From SAR116 cluster bacterium AG-447-A06 (GTDB lineage: Bacteria > Pseudomonadota > Alphaproteobacteria > Puniceispirillales > Puniceispirillaceae), in NCBI GenBank assembly GCA_003212345.1, contig QCPZ01000002.1, positions 1 to 64,000 of the forward strand: DNA of 64,000 bases, in the 5' to 3' direction. Positions 20,616-29,938 of the stretch are shown piece after piece (the stretch's first letter is position 1; each line of letters opens with the position of its first letter). The position numbers and the translations under genes are program-made. The notes under the pieces are model-generated. The model was not told the DNA's origin. It saw only the letters and a program-made list of their open reading frames with translations, and made no database searches.

Positions 20616-21980
20616 TCAATATTGGTTCGATGTAAAGACCTGATCAATATTTTTTGCCCAATCACCATGATAATGTTCAAGCATGATTTCGGCCGGGGTT
20701 TTTTTGCTAGAAATCACCGTGCGCAGCGGCTGTAAAAAGCCAGTTTCATCGTTACCGCTATCATCAAAAATGCAGCGTCGTCGCAAACCGCTGAAGGCGA
20801 GATCCAGCGTTTTGGCCGCAAGGTCATACACATCATACGGCCCAAGCTTGCCCCGAAGTCCGTCTTTTGCCACCGACAGCCGCCCAGCCATAACGTCTTT
20901 AGCACCAATATCACATACCAATGCTGCCGCCTCATGAAGCGCTTCCTCATCATATAAAAGCCCAACCCAATAGGCAGGAAGCGCACAGATATTAGCCCAA
21001 GAACCGCTGTCGGCGCCGCGCATTTCCAGATATTGTTTTAGCCTTACTTCAGGAAAGGCTGTGGTGATATGATCTTCAAAATCAGCCAAATTCGGCGGCT
21101 GACCCTCAAACCCCTCAAGCGTTCCCGCCAGATAGTTGCGAAAAGATTTTCCTGCAACATCAACATAATCTTCGCCGCGATGCAGAAAATACATTGGCAC
21201 ATCAAGGATATAATCAATCCATTGTTCATAACCAAACGCCGGATCAAAAACACAATCTGGCACACCACAACGCGCATTATCTGTATCTGTCCAGACATGT
21301 GCACGCGTTGATAACCAACCCGATGGCTTGCCATTCTTGAAAGGCGAATTCGCAAATAACGCCGTTGCCACCGGTTGCAAGGCCAGTGATGCACGGAATT
21401 TTTTGCGCATATCCTCTTCATCAGCATAATCAAGGTTCACCTGAACCGTGCAGGACCGGAGCATCATATCCAGCCCCATCGTGCCAACTTTTGGCATGTG
21501 GTTACGCATGATCTGATAACGGCCCTTTGGCATCCATGGAGTATCATCACGGTCCCATTTTGGTTGAAAGCCAATGCCAAGCATACCGACACCAAGGGCC
21601 GATGAAACCATCCTCATATGGCGCAGATGGCGCCCCGTTTCCGCGCAAGTTTCATGGAGATTAACCAAGGGTGCCCCGGATAATTCCAATTGCCCGCCCG
21701 GTTCCAGTGATACTGAACCTCCATCACCATCCTTGAGCCCAATAATCTTCCCATTTTCTGTAATCGGAGTAGCTTTATCGCCAATGGCTTTACACAGCGC
21801 ATGCAGCATCGCCTCAATACCCTGATCACCATCATAGGTAACAGGGCGAAGCCCATCACGGTGGAACAAAAATTTTTCATGTTCAGTGCCAATACGCCAT
21901 TCGCCAGAGGGCTTTGCACCGCTGGCAATCCACTCGACAAGCTGGTCCTTATCGGTGATCATAACGTTGATATGCCCCAT
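20616..21980 (-). CDS. gshA: Glutamate-cysteine ligase (plant/alphaproteobacterial type)
   Basis: First step of glutathione synthesis, joining Glu and Cys. The 454-residue protein is of the class shared by plants and Alphaproteobacteria, with RIGTEHEKFLF, VSLEPGGQLELSGAP, MRNHMPKVGTMGLDMM, TVQVNLDYADEEDM and RGADSGSWANICALPAYWVG. I start at ATG 21980 (MGHINVMITDKDQL), with AAGGG about 8 bases upstream; an in-frame ATG at 21998 is also possible. Single gene between MFS and rsmE on the same strand. Confidence 0.95.
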   Translation of the reverse strand: MGHINVMITDKDQLVEWIASGAKPSGEWRIGTEHEKFLFHRDGLRPVTYDGDQGIEAMLHALCKAIGDKATPITENGKIIGLKDGDGGSVSLEPGGQLELSGAPLVNLHETCAETGRHLRHMRMVSSALGVGMLGIGFQPKWDRDDTPWMPKGRYQIMRNHMPKVGTMGLDMMLRSCTVQVNLDYADEEDMRKKFRASLALQPVATALFANSPFKNGKPSGWLSTRAHVWTDTDNARCGVPDCVFDPAFGYEQWIDYILDVPMYFLHRGEDYVDVAGKSFRNYLAGTLEGFEGQPPNLADFEDHITTAFPEVRLKQYLEMRGADSGSWANICALPAYWVGLLYDEEALHEAAALVCDIGAKDVMAGRLSVAKDGLRGKLGPYDVYDLAAKTLDLAFSGLRRRCIFDDSGNDETGFLQPLRTVISSKKTPAEIMLEHYHGDWAKNIDQVFTSNQY

Positions 21981-22049
21981 AGACACGCCCTTTTGCATTC
22001 AGGCTTTTGTGACCATCATCACACCAGCCGGTTTTAGCCATTTTAAAAG

Positions 22050-22802
22050 CTAATTCTTCCAATCGCCACAAATCGACTGGTAACAGGAGAGTGCCGACAT
22101 GGCGGCGGTATCAGCCCGTAATATACGAGGTCCAAGAGAAACTTTTAAACAATTAGCTCGGGATTGCAAATGCGTTCTTTCAGAATCTGAAAAACCTCCT
22201 TCCGGCCCAATCAGTACAGCTGCCTTTTCATGCGGCGGAGCGGTGGTAAGAGCGGCACTGATATTTAACGCCGGATGACCGGCACTGGCCTCGTCGCACC
22301 AAATCAAAAGCCTGTCATTTTCAATATGCTGCAACGCGGTTAACAGGCTGGAGAAAGGCTTTATTTCAGCAATATCAAGCCGTTCTGTTTGTTCAGCCGC
22401 CTCAATTGCATTTGCCGTAAGCCGATCATCATTGACCCGGTTAATCTGACAAAAATCAGTTTTTACTGGCCAGATGACGCGTACTCCCAATTCGCTTGCT
22501 TTCTGGGCAATAAAATCCAGACGAGCTTTTTTAACCGGTGCAAAAAGCAACCACAAATCATGGCATTGGATTTGCGGCCTTAACCGCACCTTGATGCTGA
22601 TCGAACAGCGCTTTTTTAAAGCCTCAGTTATCGTCGCGAGATATTCACCATCAACGCCGTTAAAGACTGCAATCGGTGCACCAACGCCCAATCGCAAAAC
22701 ATGTAAAAGGTAATGCATTTGGTCGGATGCCAAGGTGATTATTTTCCCTTCGTTTAGGGGCATATTGATATAAAGGCGAGCTTTGGTATATGGCTTGATC
22801 AT
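22050..22802 (-). CDS. rsmE: 16S rRNA (uracil-1498-N3)-methyltransferase
   Basis: A SPOUT-fold methyltransferase that modifies U1498 of 16S rRNA. The SAM-binding knot carries VLIGPEGGFSDSERTHL and LGPRILRADTAAM. The N-terminal region has HYLLHVLRLGVGAPIAVFNG, typical of the PUA-like domain. Start is uncertain: ATG 22802 gives 250 residues; ATG 22823 and 22838 are in frame, but none has a clear ribosome-binding site. Divergent from ubiA. Confidence 0.93.
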   Translation of the reverse strand: MIKPYTKARLYINMPLNEGKIITLASDQMHYLLHVLRLGVGAPIAVFNGVDGEYLATITEALKKRCSISIKVRLRPQIQCHDLWLLFAPVKKARLDFIAQKASELGVRVIWPVKTDFCQINRVNDDRLTANAIEAAEQTERLDIAEIKPFSSLLTALQHIENDRLLIWCDEASAGHPALNISAALTTAPPHEKAAVLIGPEGGFSDSERTHLQSRANCLKVSLGPRILRADTAAMSALSCYQSICGDWKN

Positions 22803-22908
22803 GTTTTGATTTGTAATACCCATGCAGCGGCGTGACAAGCAATCTTGCGGTGATCTTTACATTGAGCCTACGGCAAATCAATTTTGCTTTTTTTCACTTT
22901 ATTCGCTA

Positions 22909-23862
22909 ATGACTACCTGTATGAACAGCAATACGCCCCCGCTTCACACCGATATCAAGGCGCATGGCTGGTGGCATTGGCTGCCGACTGCATGGCATCC
23001 TTTTATCTATCTTGCCCGGCTTGACCGGCCCATTGGCTGGTGGTTACTCCTGCTGCCAGGTTGGTGGTCCATTAGCCTTGGCGCGCCATCACTTGGCATA
23101 ATGCTACGGATGATGGTCCTGTTTCTTATCGGGGCAATTGTCACCCGTGCGGCGGGCTGTATCATAAATGATATGTGGGACCGGCGGCTGGATCAGCTAA
23201 TTGCCCGGACCAGTACGCGCCCGCTGGCCGCTGGCACAATTTCTATGTCACAAGCTGCTTGGTTTCTGTTGGCATTGGGCCTTATTGGCCTATTTGTTCT
23301 TATCCAACTGCCGCGGCTTGCAATTTATGTTGGCCTTGCCGCTACACCATTAGTGGTGCTTTACCCACTGGCCAAACGCGTCACATGGTTTCCCCAGTTC
23401 GTGCTGGGACTAACGTTTTCATGGGGGATTCTTTTGGGCTGGGCCGCGGTTGCCGAGACTTTGCCACCATCTTCTATCATATTCATCTATGTAGGCTCTG
23501 TGCTATGGGTATTTGGCTATGACACAATCTACGCCATTCAGGATATGGAGGATGATCGCACTGTCGGGATAAAATCATCCGCACTCGCATTTAACAACAG
23601 AATCAAACTTGGCACCGGCGCCGCTTATGCGATTGCCGTAAGCTTGATTGCAACAGGGCTGTTCATGCTTGAGCATGATGGGTTTACGCCAGTAATTATA
23701 GGTTGGGTTGGACTAGCCGGCATGGCTATTAATCTTGGCATGCAAATCTATAAAATCCGAATTGACAATGCTGAATTGGCACTAAATCTGTTCAAATCAA
23801 ACCGAAATGCGGGGCTATTTCTCTTCGCTGGATTGACTTTAGACCGCCTTTTTACAGGTTAG
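22909..23862 (+). CDS. ubiA: 4-hydroxybenzoate octaprenyltransferase
   Basis: Membrane prenyltransferase that joins 4-hydroxybenzoate to the polyprenyl tail in ubiquinone synthesis. Both Asp-rich motifs are present: INDMWDRRLDQLIARTSTRP and YDTIYAIQDMEDD. ARLDRPIGWWLLLLPGWW near the N-terminus is typical. The open frame extends to 22822, but I prefer ATG 22909 (or 22921), because the upstream part is not family-like and would overlap the rsmE start. Coq7, a later ubiquinone enzyme, is encoded at 48.5 kb. Confidence 0.94.
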   Translation: MTTCMNSNTPPLHTDIKAHGWWHWLPTAWHPFIYLARLDRPIGWWLLLLPGWWSISLGAPSLGIMLRMMVLFLIGAIVTRAAGCIINDMWDRRLDQLIARTSTRPLAAGTISMSQAAWFLLALGLIGLFVLIQLPRLAIYVGLAATPLVVLYPLAKRVTWFPQFVLGLTFSWGILLGWAAVAETLPPSSIIFIYVGSVLWVFGYDTIYAIQDMEDDRTVGIKSSALAFNNRIKLGTGAAYAIAVSLIATGLFMLEHDGFTPVIIGWVGLAGMAINLGMQIYKIRIDNAELALNLFKSNRNAGLFLFAGLTLDRLFTG

Positions 23863-23897
23863 AATAGCCACCAGCAACTACAGCAAAAAGCACCCCA

Positions 23898-24728
23898 TTA
23901 AAGATAGGCATCAGCTCCATCAATATTGACGGCCTGTACTTGCCATGGTGGTTTATACGCCTGAATCGCATGCGGACGCAACCGCTCAATAATCGCGTCA
24001 CGCGCAGATTTATCAGCCTGCATTTCGGTAATAAATTGTATCATTGAACGATCATCATCAACCTTGGCAAGCTCACGTAATTTGGCATTTGCGTCAGCCT
24101 GGGTCAGCGTTTTAAATATACGCCCATGTGATTGAATTGCGGAAAGCCCAGCTGGTTCACCATCGCCGCAATCAAGAACACCAGCGCGCGCCGCATAGCC
24201 AAAAACAGGGCCAGCCCGCACGGCAAATTGATGTTCAACTGTTTCCATAACAACAAAATCGTAGGCAACATTAATGCCTTCAGTGCGGTGCATTTGTGCA
24301 AGTTGATAATCATCCAACCACACCACATTCAAATCAACAATTGTACCAGGTGATGGAAAGGCCGTGCATGGAACAGCAGCATAATAACCAAGGATAGCGG
24401 CATGGGTAATATCGCAATCATGCAGCCGCGCCGGTGTTACTGGCAAAAACGAATCTGGCCCAAATTTACGAAGCAATTGTACTGGGGCGCGATTTGAACC
24501 AACTGATAAAACGGGAGTTCGTTCAGCCAAGACTCCGCGATGCGGGTCTTCATCCATCTGATCCAGTTGTGCCTGTTCCAGATTTAATAACCGCCCACTT
24601 GCCAGAACAAAACCGCCCTCTGGAGCGTCATAGGGATATTTGCACGCCCGATCAACCTCGCTGATCGGGGCAAGATAGCTGGCCGCATCACTCATTTCAC
24701 GAAGTTGTATTCCACAGATTGAAAACAT
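23898..24728 (-). CDS. Unassigned protein, possibly gamma-glutamylcyclotransferase-like fold
   Basis: A 276-residue soluble protein I cannot name. VLSVGSNRAPVQLLRKFG resembles the YGSN entry loop of gamma-glutamylcyclotransferases. The later stretch VWLDDYQLAQMHRTEGINVAYDFV resembles their acidic 'D..E.L..LD..EG..Y' region. The first Tyr of the loop is Val here, so catalysis is not assured. GAGG lies 4 bases before the chosen start; ATG 24695 is an alternative. gshA lies 2 kb away, but a glutathione link is speculation. Confidence 0.6.
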   Translation of the reverse strand: MFSICGIQLREMSDAASYLAPISEVDRACKYPYDAPEGGFVLASGRLLNLEQAQLDQMDEDPHRGVLAERTPVLSVGSNRAPVQLLRKFGPDSFLPVTPARLHDCDITHAAILGYYAAVPCTAFPSPGTIVDLNVVWLDDYQLAQMHRTEGINVAYDFVVMETVEHQFAVRAGPVFGYAARAGVLDCGDGEPAGLSAIQSHGRIFKTLTQADANAKLRELAKVDDDRSMIQFITEMQADKSARDAIIERLRPHAIQAYKPPWQVQAVNIDGADAYL

Positions 24729-24801
24729 CGAACCTCAACTTGCCTTCTACCTTCTAAAGCTTTGACAGACTATGCCGCGGGTATCATTGGGCTGCGTCAA
24801 T

Positions 24802-25740
24802 TTAAAGACCAAGGGTTTCAGTGAGGCCAAGAGCGATATTTACATTCTGGACAGCCGCCCCAGATGCCCCTTTGCCAAGATTATCCAGCCGTGCAGTGAT
24901 CCAAAACCGCTTTTCAACCGTATCACTGAAAACGAACAGTTCCATATCATTACGCCCAGCCAGACCATCAGCAGCTAACAGAGGCGGCACGTCACTATGA
25001 TTCGCAGCAGCCGCTCCCATATGCACAACGTTAGAGCCGTGGTACCAATCAGCAAGACAATCATACACCATTGCCGCCGTTACTGGCGATTCAAATTGAT
25101 CAGCATGAAGCGGGATATGGACCAGCATTCCTGCATAGAAATCAGCGACCATTGGCATGAAAATTGGCGGTGTTTGCAGGCCGGAATATTTTGTCATTTC
25201 GCTCAGATGCTTATGCTGTAAATTGGTGCCATAGCTAAAGGCAGGGCCAAGATCGCCAGCATCATGACGTTCAATCAACGATTTACCACCGCCGCTGTAG
25301 CCGCTAACTGCAGGAATCGACAGCAATGACTGATCAGACAATAGCCCACTTGCAATCAAAGGACGTGCCAACGCCAAAAACCCAGTTGGATAACAGCCTG
25401 GATTTGTAATCAACGCAGCCCCTGCAATCGCGTCACGCTGTCCCGGCTGTAATTCAGCAAACCCATAAACCCATTCGGAATGGGTCCGGTGCGCCGATGA
25501 CGCATCGATCAATCGGGTTTTTGATTCTGCAGCCAGCCTTGCCGCGTCTATTGCCGCTGCATCAGGAAGGCACAGAATGGTAATGTCGCTTGCTGCCATC
25601 ATGTCAGCACGCGCCGACTCGTCCTTGCGGTGCGCCGCATCAATTCTCAGAATTGAGGCATGCGGATGGGTTTTCAAGCGTTCTGCCACCTTCAAACCCG
25701 TGGTGCCTGCCTCACCATCGATAAATATCTTGAATTTCAT
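24802..25740 (-). CDS. argC: N-acetyl-gamma-glutamyl-phosphate reductase (short type)
   Basis: Reduces N-acetylglutamyl phosphate to the semialdehyde in arginine synthesis. The 312-residue product is of the shorter ArgC type common in Alphaproteobacteria. It starts FKIFIDGEAGTTGLKVAERL (nucleotide-binding loop), has the catalytic Cys in LITNPGCYPTGFLAL, and SGYSGGGKSLIE is also conserved. It stands alone, divergent from tldE. Confidence 0.95.
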   Translation of the reverse strand: MKFKIFIDGEAGTTGLKVAERLKTHPHASILRIDAAHRKDESARADMMAASDITILCLPDAAAIDAARLAAESKTRLIDASSAHRTHSEWVYGFAELQPGQRDAIAGAALITNPGCYPTGFLALARPLIASGLLSDQSLLSIPAVSGYSGGGKSLIERHDAGDLGPAFSYGTNLQHKHLSEMTKYSGLQTPPIFMPMVADFYAGMLVHIPLHADQFESPVTAAMVYDCLADWYHGSNVVHMGAAAANHSDVPPLLAADGLAGRNDMELFVFSDTVEKRFWITARLDNLGKGASGAAVQNVNIALGLTETLGL

Positions 25741-25815
25741 GGCGCGAACATAAACATAATCAAGTTAAACGACAAGCGGTTGAATTATTTGATCACGAAG
25801 GCTATCTGAATAGGT

Positions 25816-27153
25816 ATGGAAACTAATCATCAAACACTCATCGCCCAATTGTTAGACGCCGCCAAAGTTGCTGGAGCCGATGGCGCCGATGCGATGCTGG
25901 CAAGGGGGCACAGCACCAATATCAGTTTGCGACTAGGCAATGTTGAAGCCAGCGAGAGATCGGAAGATTTTGATATAGGCTTGCGCGTCTTTGTTGGACA
26001 ACGTACCGCGTCAATATCAACAAGTCAGTTGGATGATGAAAACATAACCAATCTGGCAGAACGAGCCGTTGCGATGGCTAAGCTTGCACCCGAAGACCCG
26101 TTTGTGCGGCTTGCCACTGATGCCGAGTTAGCCAAATCCATACCCGATCTGGATATGTTTGACGAAACTATTTCAGACGCCGATAGCCTGAGAGATCGTG
26201 CCGCCGCCGCTGAAGAAGCCGCGCTATCATTCAATGGCATCAAAACATCGGATGGAGCTGATGCCGGTCACGGCATTGTTGATGTGCTGATTGGCACAAG
26301 CAATGGTTTCCTTGCCGGCTACAAACGGTCATCGCATGGTGTTTCAACCGTGGTTATCGCGGAAAAAGACGGCCATATGGAACGCGACTATGATTATAGT
26401 TCGGCGGTTTATGAAAGCGATTTGCAACCGGCCGAAGAGGTTGGCAAAAGCGCTGCCAACCGCACGTTGGCCCGTCTTGGCGCCCGGAAGCCTCAGACTG
26501 GACAATTCCCTGTTATTTATGATCGCCGTGTTGCTGCTTCGCTCGTTGGCACCATGGCATCAGCGATCAATGGGGCTAACATTACGCGCGGCACAAGTTT
26601 CTTGAAAGACAGCCTTGGCAAACAAGTCGCGAGTAAGAGCTTGAATTTTATTGATAATCCGTTACGCCCACGTGGGCTTGGCTCGCGCCTTTTTGACGGC
26701 GAAGGATTGGCTGTCAGCAAACGCGTAATGATTGAAGATGGCGTTTTGACCGGATGGTTTCTAGACCTTGCTTCAGCCACAAAACTCTGCATGCCACCAA
26801 CCGGAAATGCCCGACGCGGACTCGGTAGCGCCCCATCACCGGGTGCCAGCAATTTCTACATAGAAAATTCGACCATCAGCCGTGATGATTTAATGGCCGA
26901 TATTGACGAGGGATTTTTAATCACAGAAATGATTGGCAGTTCAGTTGATATGATCACTGGCGACTATAGTCGCGGTGCTGGGGGGTTCTGGATTTCAAAA
27001 GGCAAAATAGCTCAGCCCATTACCGAAGCAACAATTGCGGGAAATCTAAAAGATATGTTCATGCAAATTACCGCGGCAAACGACATTGACTTGCGAGACA
27101 GCATTGCATCACCATCGCTTTACCTTGATTGCATGACGATTGCCGGCTCATGA
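25816..27153 (+). CDS. pmbA: TldE/PmbA, partner of TldD
   Basis: A 445-residue member of the TldD/PmbA family. It lacks HExxxH, as expected for TldE, which forms the active protease with TldD (17.9 kb). Family stretches include LGNVEASERSEDFDIGLRVF, FPVIYDRRVAASLVGTMASA and the C-terminal NDIDLRDSIASPSLYLDCMTIAG. The 3' end overlaps the next gene by ATGA. Having both halves within 8 kb, but not adjacent, is notable; no peptide substrate gene is visible between them. Confidence 0.95.
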   Translation: METNHQTLIAQLLDAAKVAGADGADAMLARGHSTNISLRLGNVEASERSEDFDIGLRVFVGQRTASISTSQLDDENITNLAERAVAMAKLAPEDPFVRLATDAELAKSIPDLDMFDETISDADSLRDRAAAAEEAALSFNGIKTSDGADAGHGIVDVLIGTSNGFLAGYKRSSHGVSTVVIAEKDGHMERDYDYSSAVYESDLQPAEEVGKSAANRTLARLGARKPQTGQFPVIYDRRVAASLVGTMASAINGANITRGTSFLKDSLGKQVASKSLNFIDNPLRPRGLGSRLFDGEGLAVSKRVMIEDGVLTGWFLDLASATKLCMPPTGNARRGLGSAPSPGASNFYIENSTISRDDLMADIDEGFLITEMIGSSVDMITGDYSRGAGGFWISKGKIAQPITEATIAGNLKDMFMQITAANDIDLRDSIASPSLYLDCMTIAGS

Positions 27154-27809
27154 AATGGACCGCTCCGCCTGGCAACCGGCGCGGTGGTGCCGACTGGCTA
27201 GACTTGATTTTGAAGGATCATGGCTTCCTTCGCTTTTACTGGCATAATCAGCATCTTGTTGCAGATGGGCTGTGGCGAAGCAACCAACCAGGGCCAATGC
27301 GCATTGCCGCACTGGCAAAAACCGGCATTAAAACCATCGTTAATTTGCGAGGCCCACGCGCAGACGGTAGCTGGCAGCTTGAAGCGGAAGCCTGTGCCAA
27401 GGCTGGTATCACCCTTCTTGATTTCACCGCACGGTCGCGCGCAGCACCCTCAAAAGAGATGCTGTACGACGCCCGCGATCTTTTTGCCGCCCTTGAGACA
27501 CCAACTTTGATACATTGCAAATCGGGGGCCGATCGCGCGGGGTTAATGTCGGCACTTTATCTGATTATAGCTAAAGAACGACCTGCCCGTGAAGCAATGG
27601 GCCAGCTTGCCTGGAAATATGGCCATGTCAAAGCCGCTAAAACTGGCCTCATTGACGCTTTTTTTTCATCCTATCTCCCTTACGAAGATCAGGGCATGGC
27701 ATTTTTTGACTGGGTGGAAACGATTTACGATCCGCAGGATCTCGCTGCCAGTTTCAAGGCTAGAAGCTGGGCCGTGCGTCTGACCGATACAATTTTGCGA
27801 CGCGAATAA
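27150..27809 (+). CDS. Cysteine-based phosphatase-like protein
   Basis: A 219-residue soluble protein with a protein-tyrosine/dual-specificity phosphatase P-loop: TLIHCKSGADRAGLMSALYL, where C123 is the nucleophile and R129 the phosphate-binding Arg. The upstream GIKTIVNLRGPRADGSW segment is typical of bacterial DSP-like phosphatases; a general-acid Asp may lie in LLDFTARSRAAPS. ATG 27150 overlaps the tldE stop (ATGA), so the two are coupled. A role near TldE or in the neighbouring lipid A cluster is only a guess. Confidence 0.85.
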   Translation: MKWTAPPGNRRGGADWLDLILKDHGFLRFYWHNQHLVADGLWRSNQPGPMRIAALAKTGIKTIVNLRGPRADGSWQLEAEACAKAGITLLDFTARSRAAPSKEMLYDARDLFAALETPTLIHCKSGADRAGLMSALYLIIAKERPAREAMGQLAWKYGHVKAAKTGLIDAFFSSYLPYEDQGMAFFDWVETIYDPQDLAASFKARSWAVRLTDTILRRE

Positions 27810-27846
27810 ATAGACATGAGTTAATGGTTTCAAGCGTATCGGATCT

Positions 27847-29652
27847 TCATTTTTCTGCTTCGTCATTGAAAAGTTGTAGTTCGCATAGCCTTGCATAAAG
27901 GCCACTTTTTGCCAGCAAGGCATTATGCGTTCCCTGTTCGGTGATACGCCCATCTTCAAGAACCAGAATTAGGTCAGCATTACGAACAGTTGCAAGATGG
28001 TGCGCAACTACAAGGGTTGTTCGCCCAGCTTGCAGTTTTTGAAGGGCAGATCGCACCTGCTGTTCCGATTTGGCGTCAAGCGCAGCAGTTGCCTCATCAA
28101 GCAGCAAAATGGGTGCATCTTTTAACATTGCTCTTGCAATTGCAATGCGCTGGCGCTGGCCGCCAGAGAGGCGGTTCCCCATTGCCCCGACATATGTGTC
28201 ATAACCATCAGGCAAGGCCTGAATAAATTCATCCGCCGCCGCATCACGCGCCGCCACTTCAATATCCGCGCGGCCGGCTCCATCACGGCCAAACCCGATA
28301 TTGGCTGCGATCGTATCGTCGAACAGCACCGATTCCTGACTAACAAGTGAAACAGCCTTCCGAAGACTACTAATTTTAACGCCATCAATGGGCTGGCCAT
28401 CAATGGCAATAGTTCCACTGGTTGCTTCAAAAAACCGAGGCAAAAGATTAATCAATGTAGATTTACCAGCACCACTCGGGCCAACAAGCGCAATTGTTTG
28501 CCCGGCGCCTGCGGTAAAGCTTATACCATCAAGCGCAGCAATTGCATCCTTGTCATAGGCAAACCCAACATTGTCATAATCCACCTGTCCGTGTTTTACC
28601 ACCAAAGCGGTGGCACCGGGCCGGTCAACGATGTTACGCGGCGTATCCAAGAGAGTGAGGATTCGTTCGCACGCGGCAAGTCCTTCTTGGGTGATAGCAT
28701 TCAACGTGCCGATTGCTCTCACTGGTTGGACTAATAAAATCAGGGTTGTTATGAACGCAATTACATCGCCAACTTGCATGTCACCATTAGCCACACGCCA
28801 GCTTGCCAGCGCCACGACGCCGCCAACAGCAATACCACCAACCACTTCGAGAATTGGGTCAATTTTAGCCCGTCCGGTGAGCAACCCAACTAACCGGTCA
28901 TATAAACCATCAAATCCAAGCCGTATTCGGGCTATCTCCGCATCCTCACGCTGATAAGCCTTTACCATTCTGGCGCCATTCAATGTTTCAGCAAGAAGTG
29001 AGGTAACGCTTTCCATATGCACTTGCAAATTGCCTGATGCTTTGCGTTGTCGATTACCAATGCTGATAATTGGCCCCATTGCCAATGGATATACCCCGAT
29101 AACAACGAGCGCCATGACCCAGTCGAGCCAGATCATCGCCCCAATCAGAACAACAATCGTTAAGCTATCACGCACAAGATTATTTGCCAGCCGTACCAGA
29201 GCTTCCCGCACCAGATTCAAATCATTCATTATGCGCGACATGAACACGCCCGCTGGTTCACCACTAATGGTTTGGAGATCCGCCTCGATCAACGTTCTGG
29301 CCATGTCTTTCTGCAAGTCAGTGCTAACCCGCAAGGACAGAGCATTCACCATTACTGTTTGTGCAAAAAGGGCAATGCCTTTTACCAGCGCAAACAAAAT
29401 AATGATCGGCGGGGCCATCCAGATAATATCAGCAGCACGGCCATCAGCTAGCCCATTGAAAATGTATTTGGTTAACAGAGGATAGACCGATGCGCTTGCC
29501 GCAACAAGAACCATTAGCAAAAGCGCGCCAATCAAACGCGGCAAATAACGAGCAATCCAGCCCTGCCACATCCGCCGCATGATGTCACGATTGACCTGTT
29601 TATGACGCTTTATTTCGGTCAAGCCGGTAATCCTATCCAAAATTGACGCCAA
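27847..29652 (-). CDS. ABC exporter, fused permease-ATPase (MsbA-like)
   Basis: A 601-residue half-transporter: six membrane helices (about 30-330) followed by an ATPase domain. Walker A is GPSGAGKSTLINLLPR, the signature LSGGQRQRIAIARAML, Walker B APILLLDEATAALD, and the H-loop VVAHHLATV. The AYQREDAEIAR region is MsbA-like, and the gene lies beside lipid A/Kdo genes, so lipid A-core flipping is likely. It is transcribed away from them, so other lipid or drug export is possible. Confidence 0.92.
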   Translation of the reverse strand: MASILDRITGLTEIKRHKQVNRDIMRRMWQGWIARYLPRLIGALLLMVLVAASASVYPLLTKYIFNGLADGRAADIIWMAPPIIILFALVKGIALFAQTVMVNALSLRVSTDLQKDMARTLIEADLQTISGEPAGVFMSRIMNDLNLVREALVRLANNLVRDSLTIVVLIGAMIWLDWVMALVVIGVYPLAMGPIISIGNRQRKASGNLQVHMESVTSLLAETLNGARMVKAYQREDAEIARIRLGFDGLYDRLVGLLTGRAKIDPILEVVGGIAVGGVVALASWRVANGDMQVGDVIAFITTLILLVQPVRAIGTLNAITQEGLAACERILTLLDTPRNIVDRPGATALVVKHGQVDYDNVGFAYDKDAIAALDGISFTAGAGQTIALVGPSGAGKSTLINLLPRFFEATSGTIAIDGQPIDGVKISSLRKAVSLVSQESVLFDDTIAANIGFGRDGAGRADIEVAARDAAADEFIQALPDGYDTYVGAMGNRLSGGQRQRIAIARAMLKDAPILLLDEATAALDAKSEQQVRSALQKLQAGRTTLVVAHHLATVRNADLILVLEDGRITEQGTHNALLAKSGLYARLCELQLFNDEAEK

Positions 29653-29938
29653 TGATTTACGTATAGCTGCTGTATGTATACCGAGTTATTGTGCATTTAC
29701 AAAAACCGACAACGATTGCGTCTTAACCAAGCCACCAATAGTGTCATGTTAGCAATTTGCCATCCAATCCTAAAGCATTCATCATATTTTTTTTCGGGTT
29801 ATTTGGAAAAAATACAGCAAATTCGCAATTGATCAGGTATTTTTGCCCCACCCCATTCCGAAACCACATGCTTACATGCTAGACTTTTGGGATTGGCGTT
29901 TGCCGAAATTCACACAACCCTGAAGCAGTTTTGACCGC

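Noticed and set aside
29653-29938. Direct repeat ACATGCT-TACATGCT near 29866-29881 as a regulatory site
   Set aside because: Only two short copies, with no promoter or known operator alongside; nothing else recognisable in this 286-base gap.
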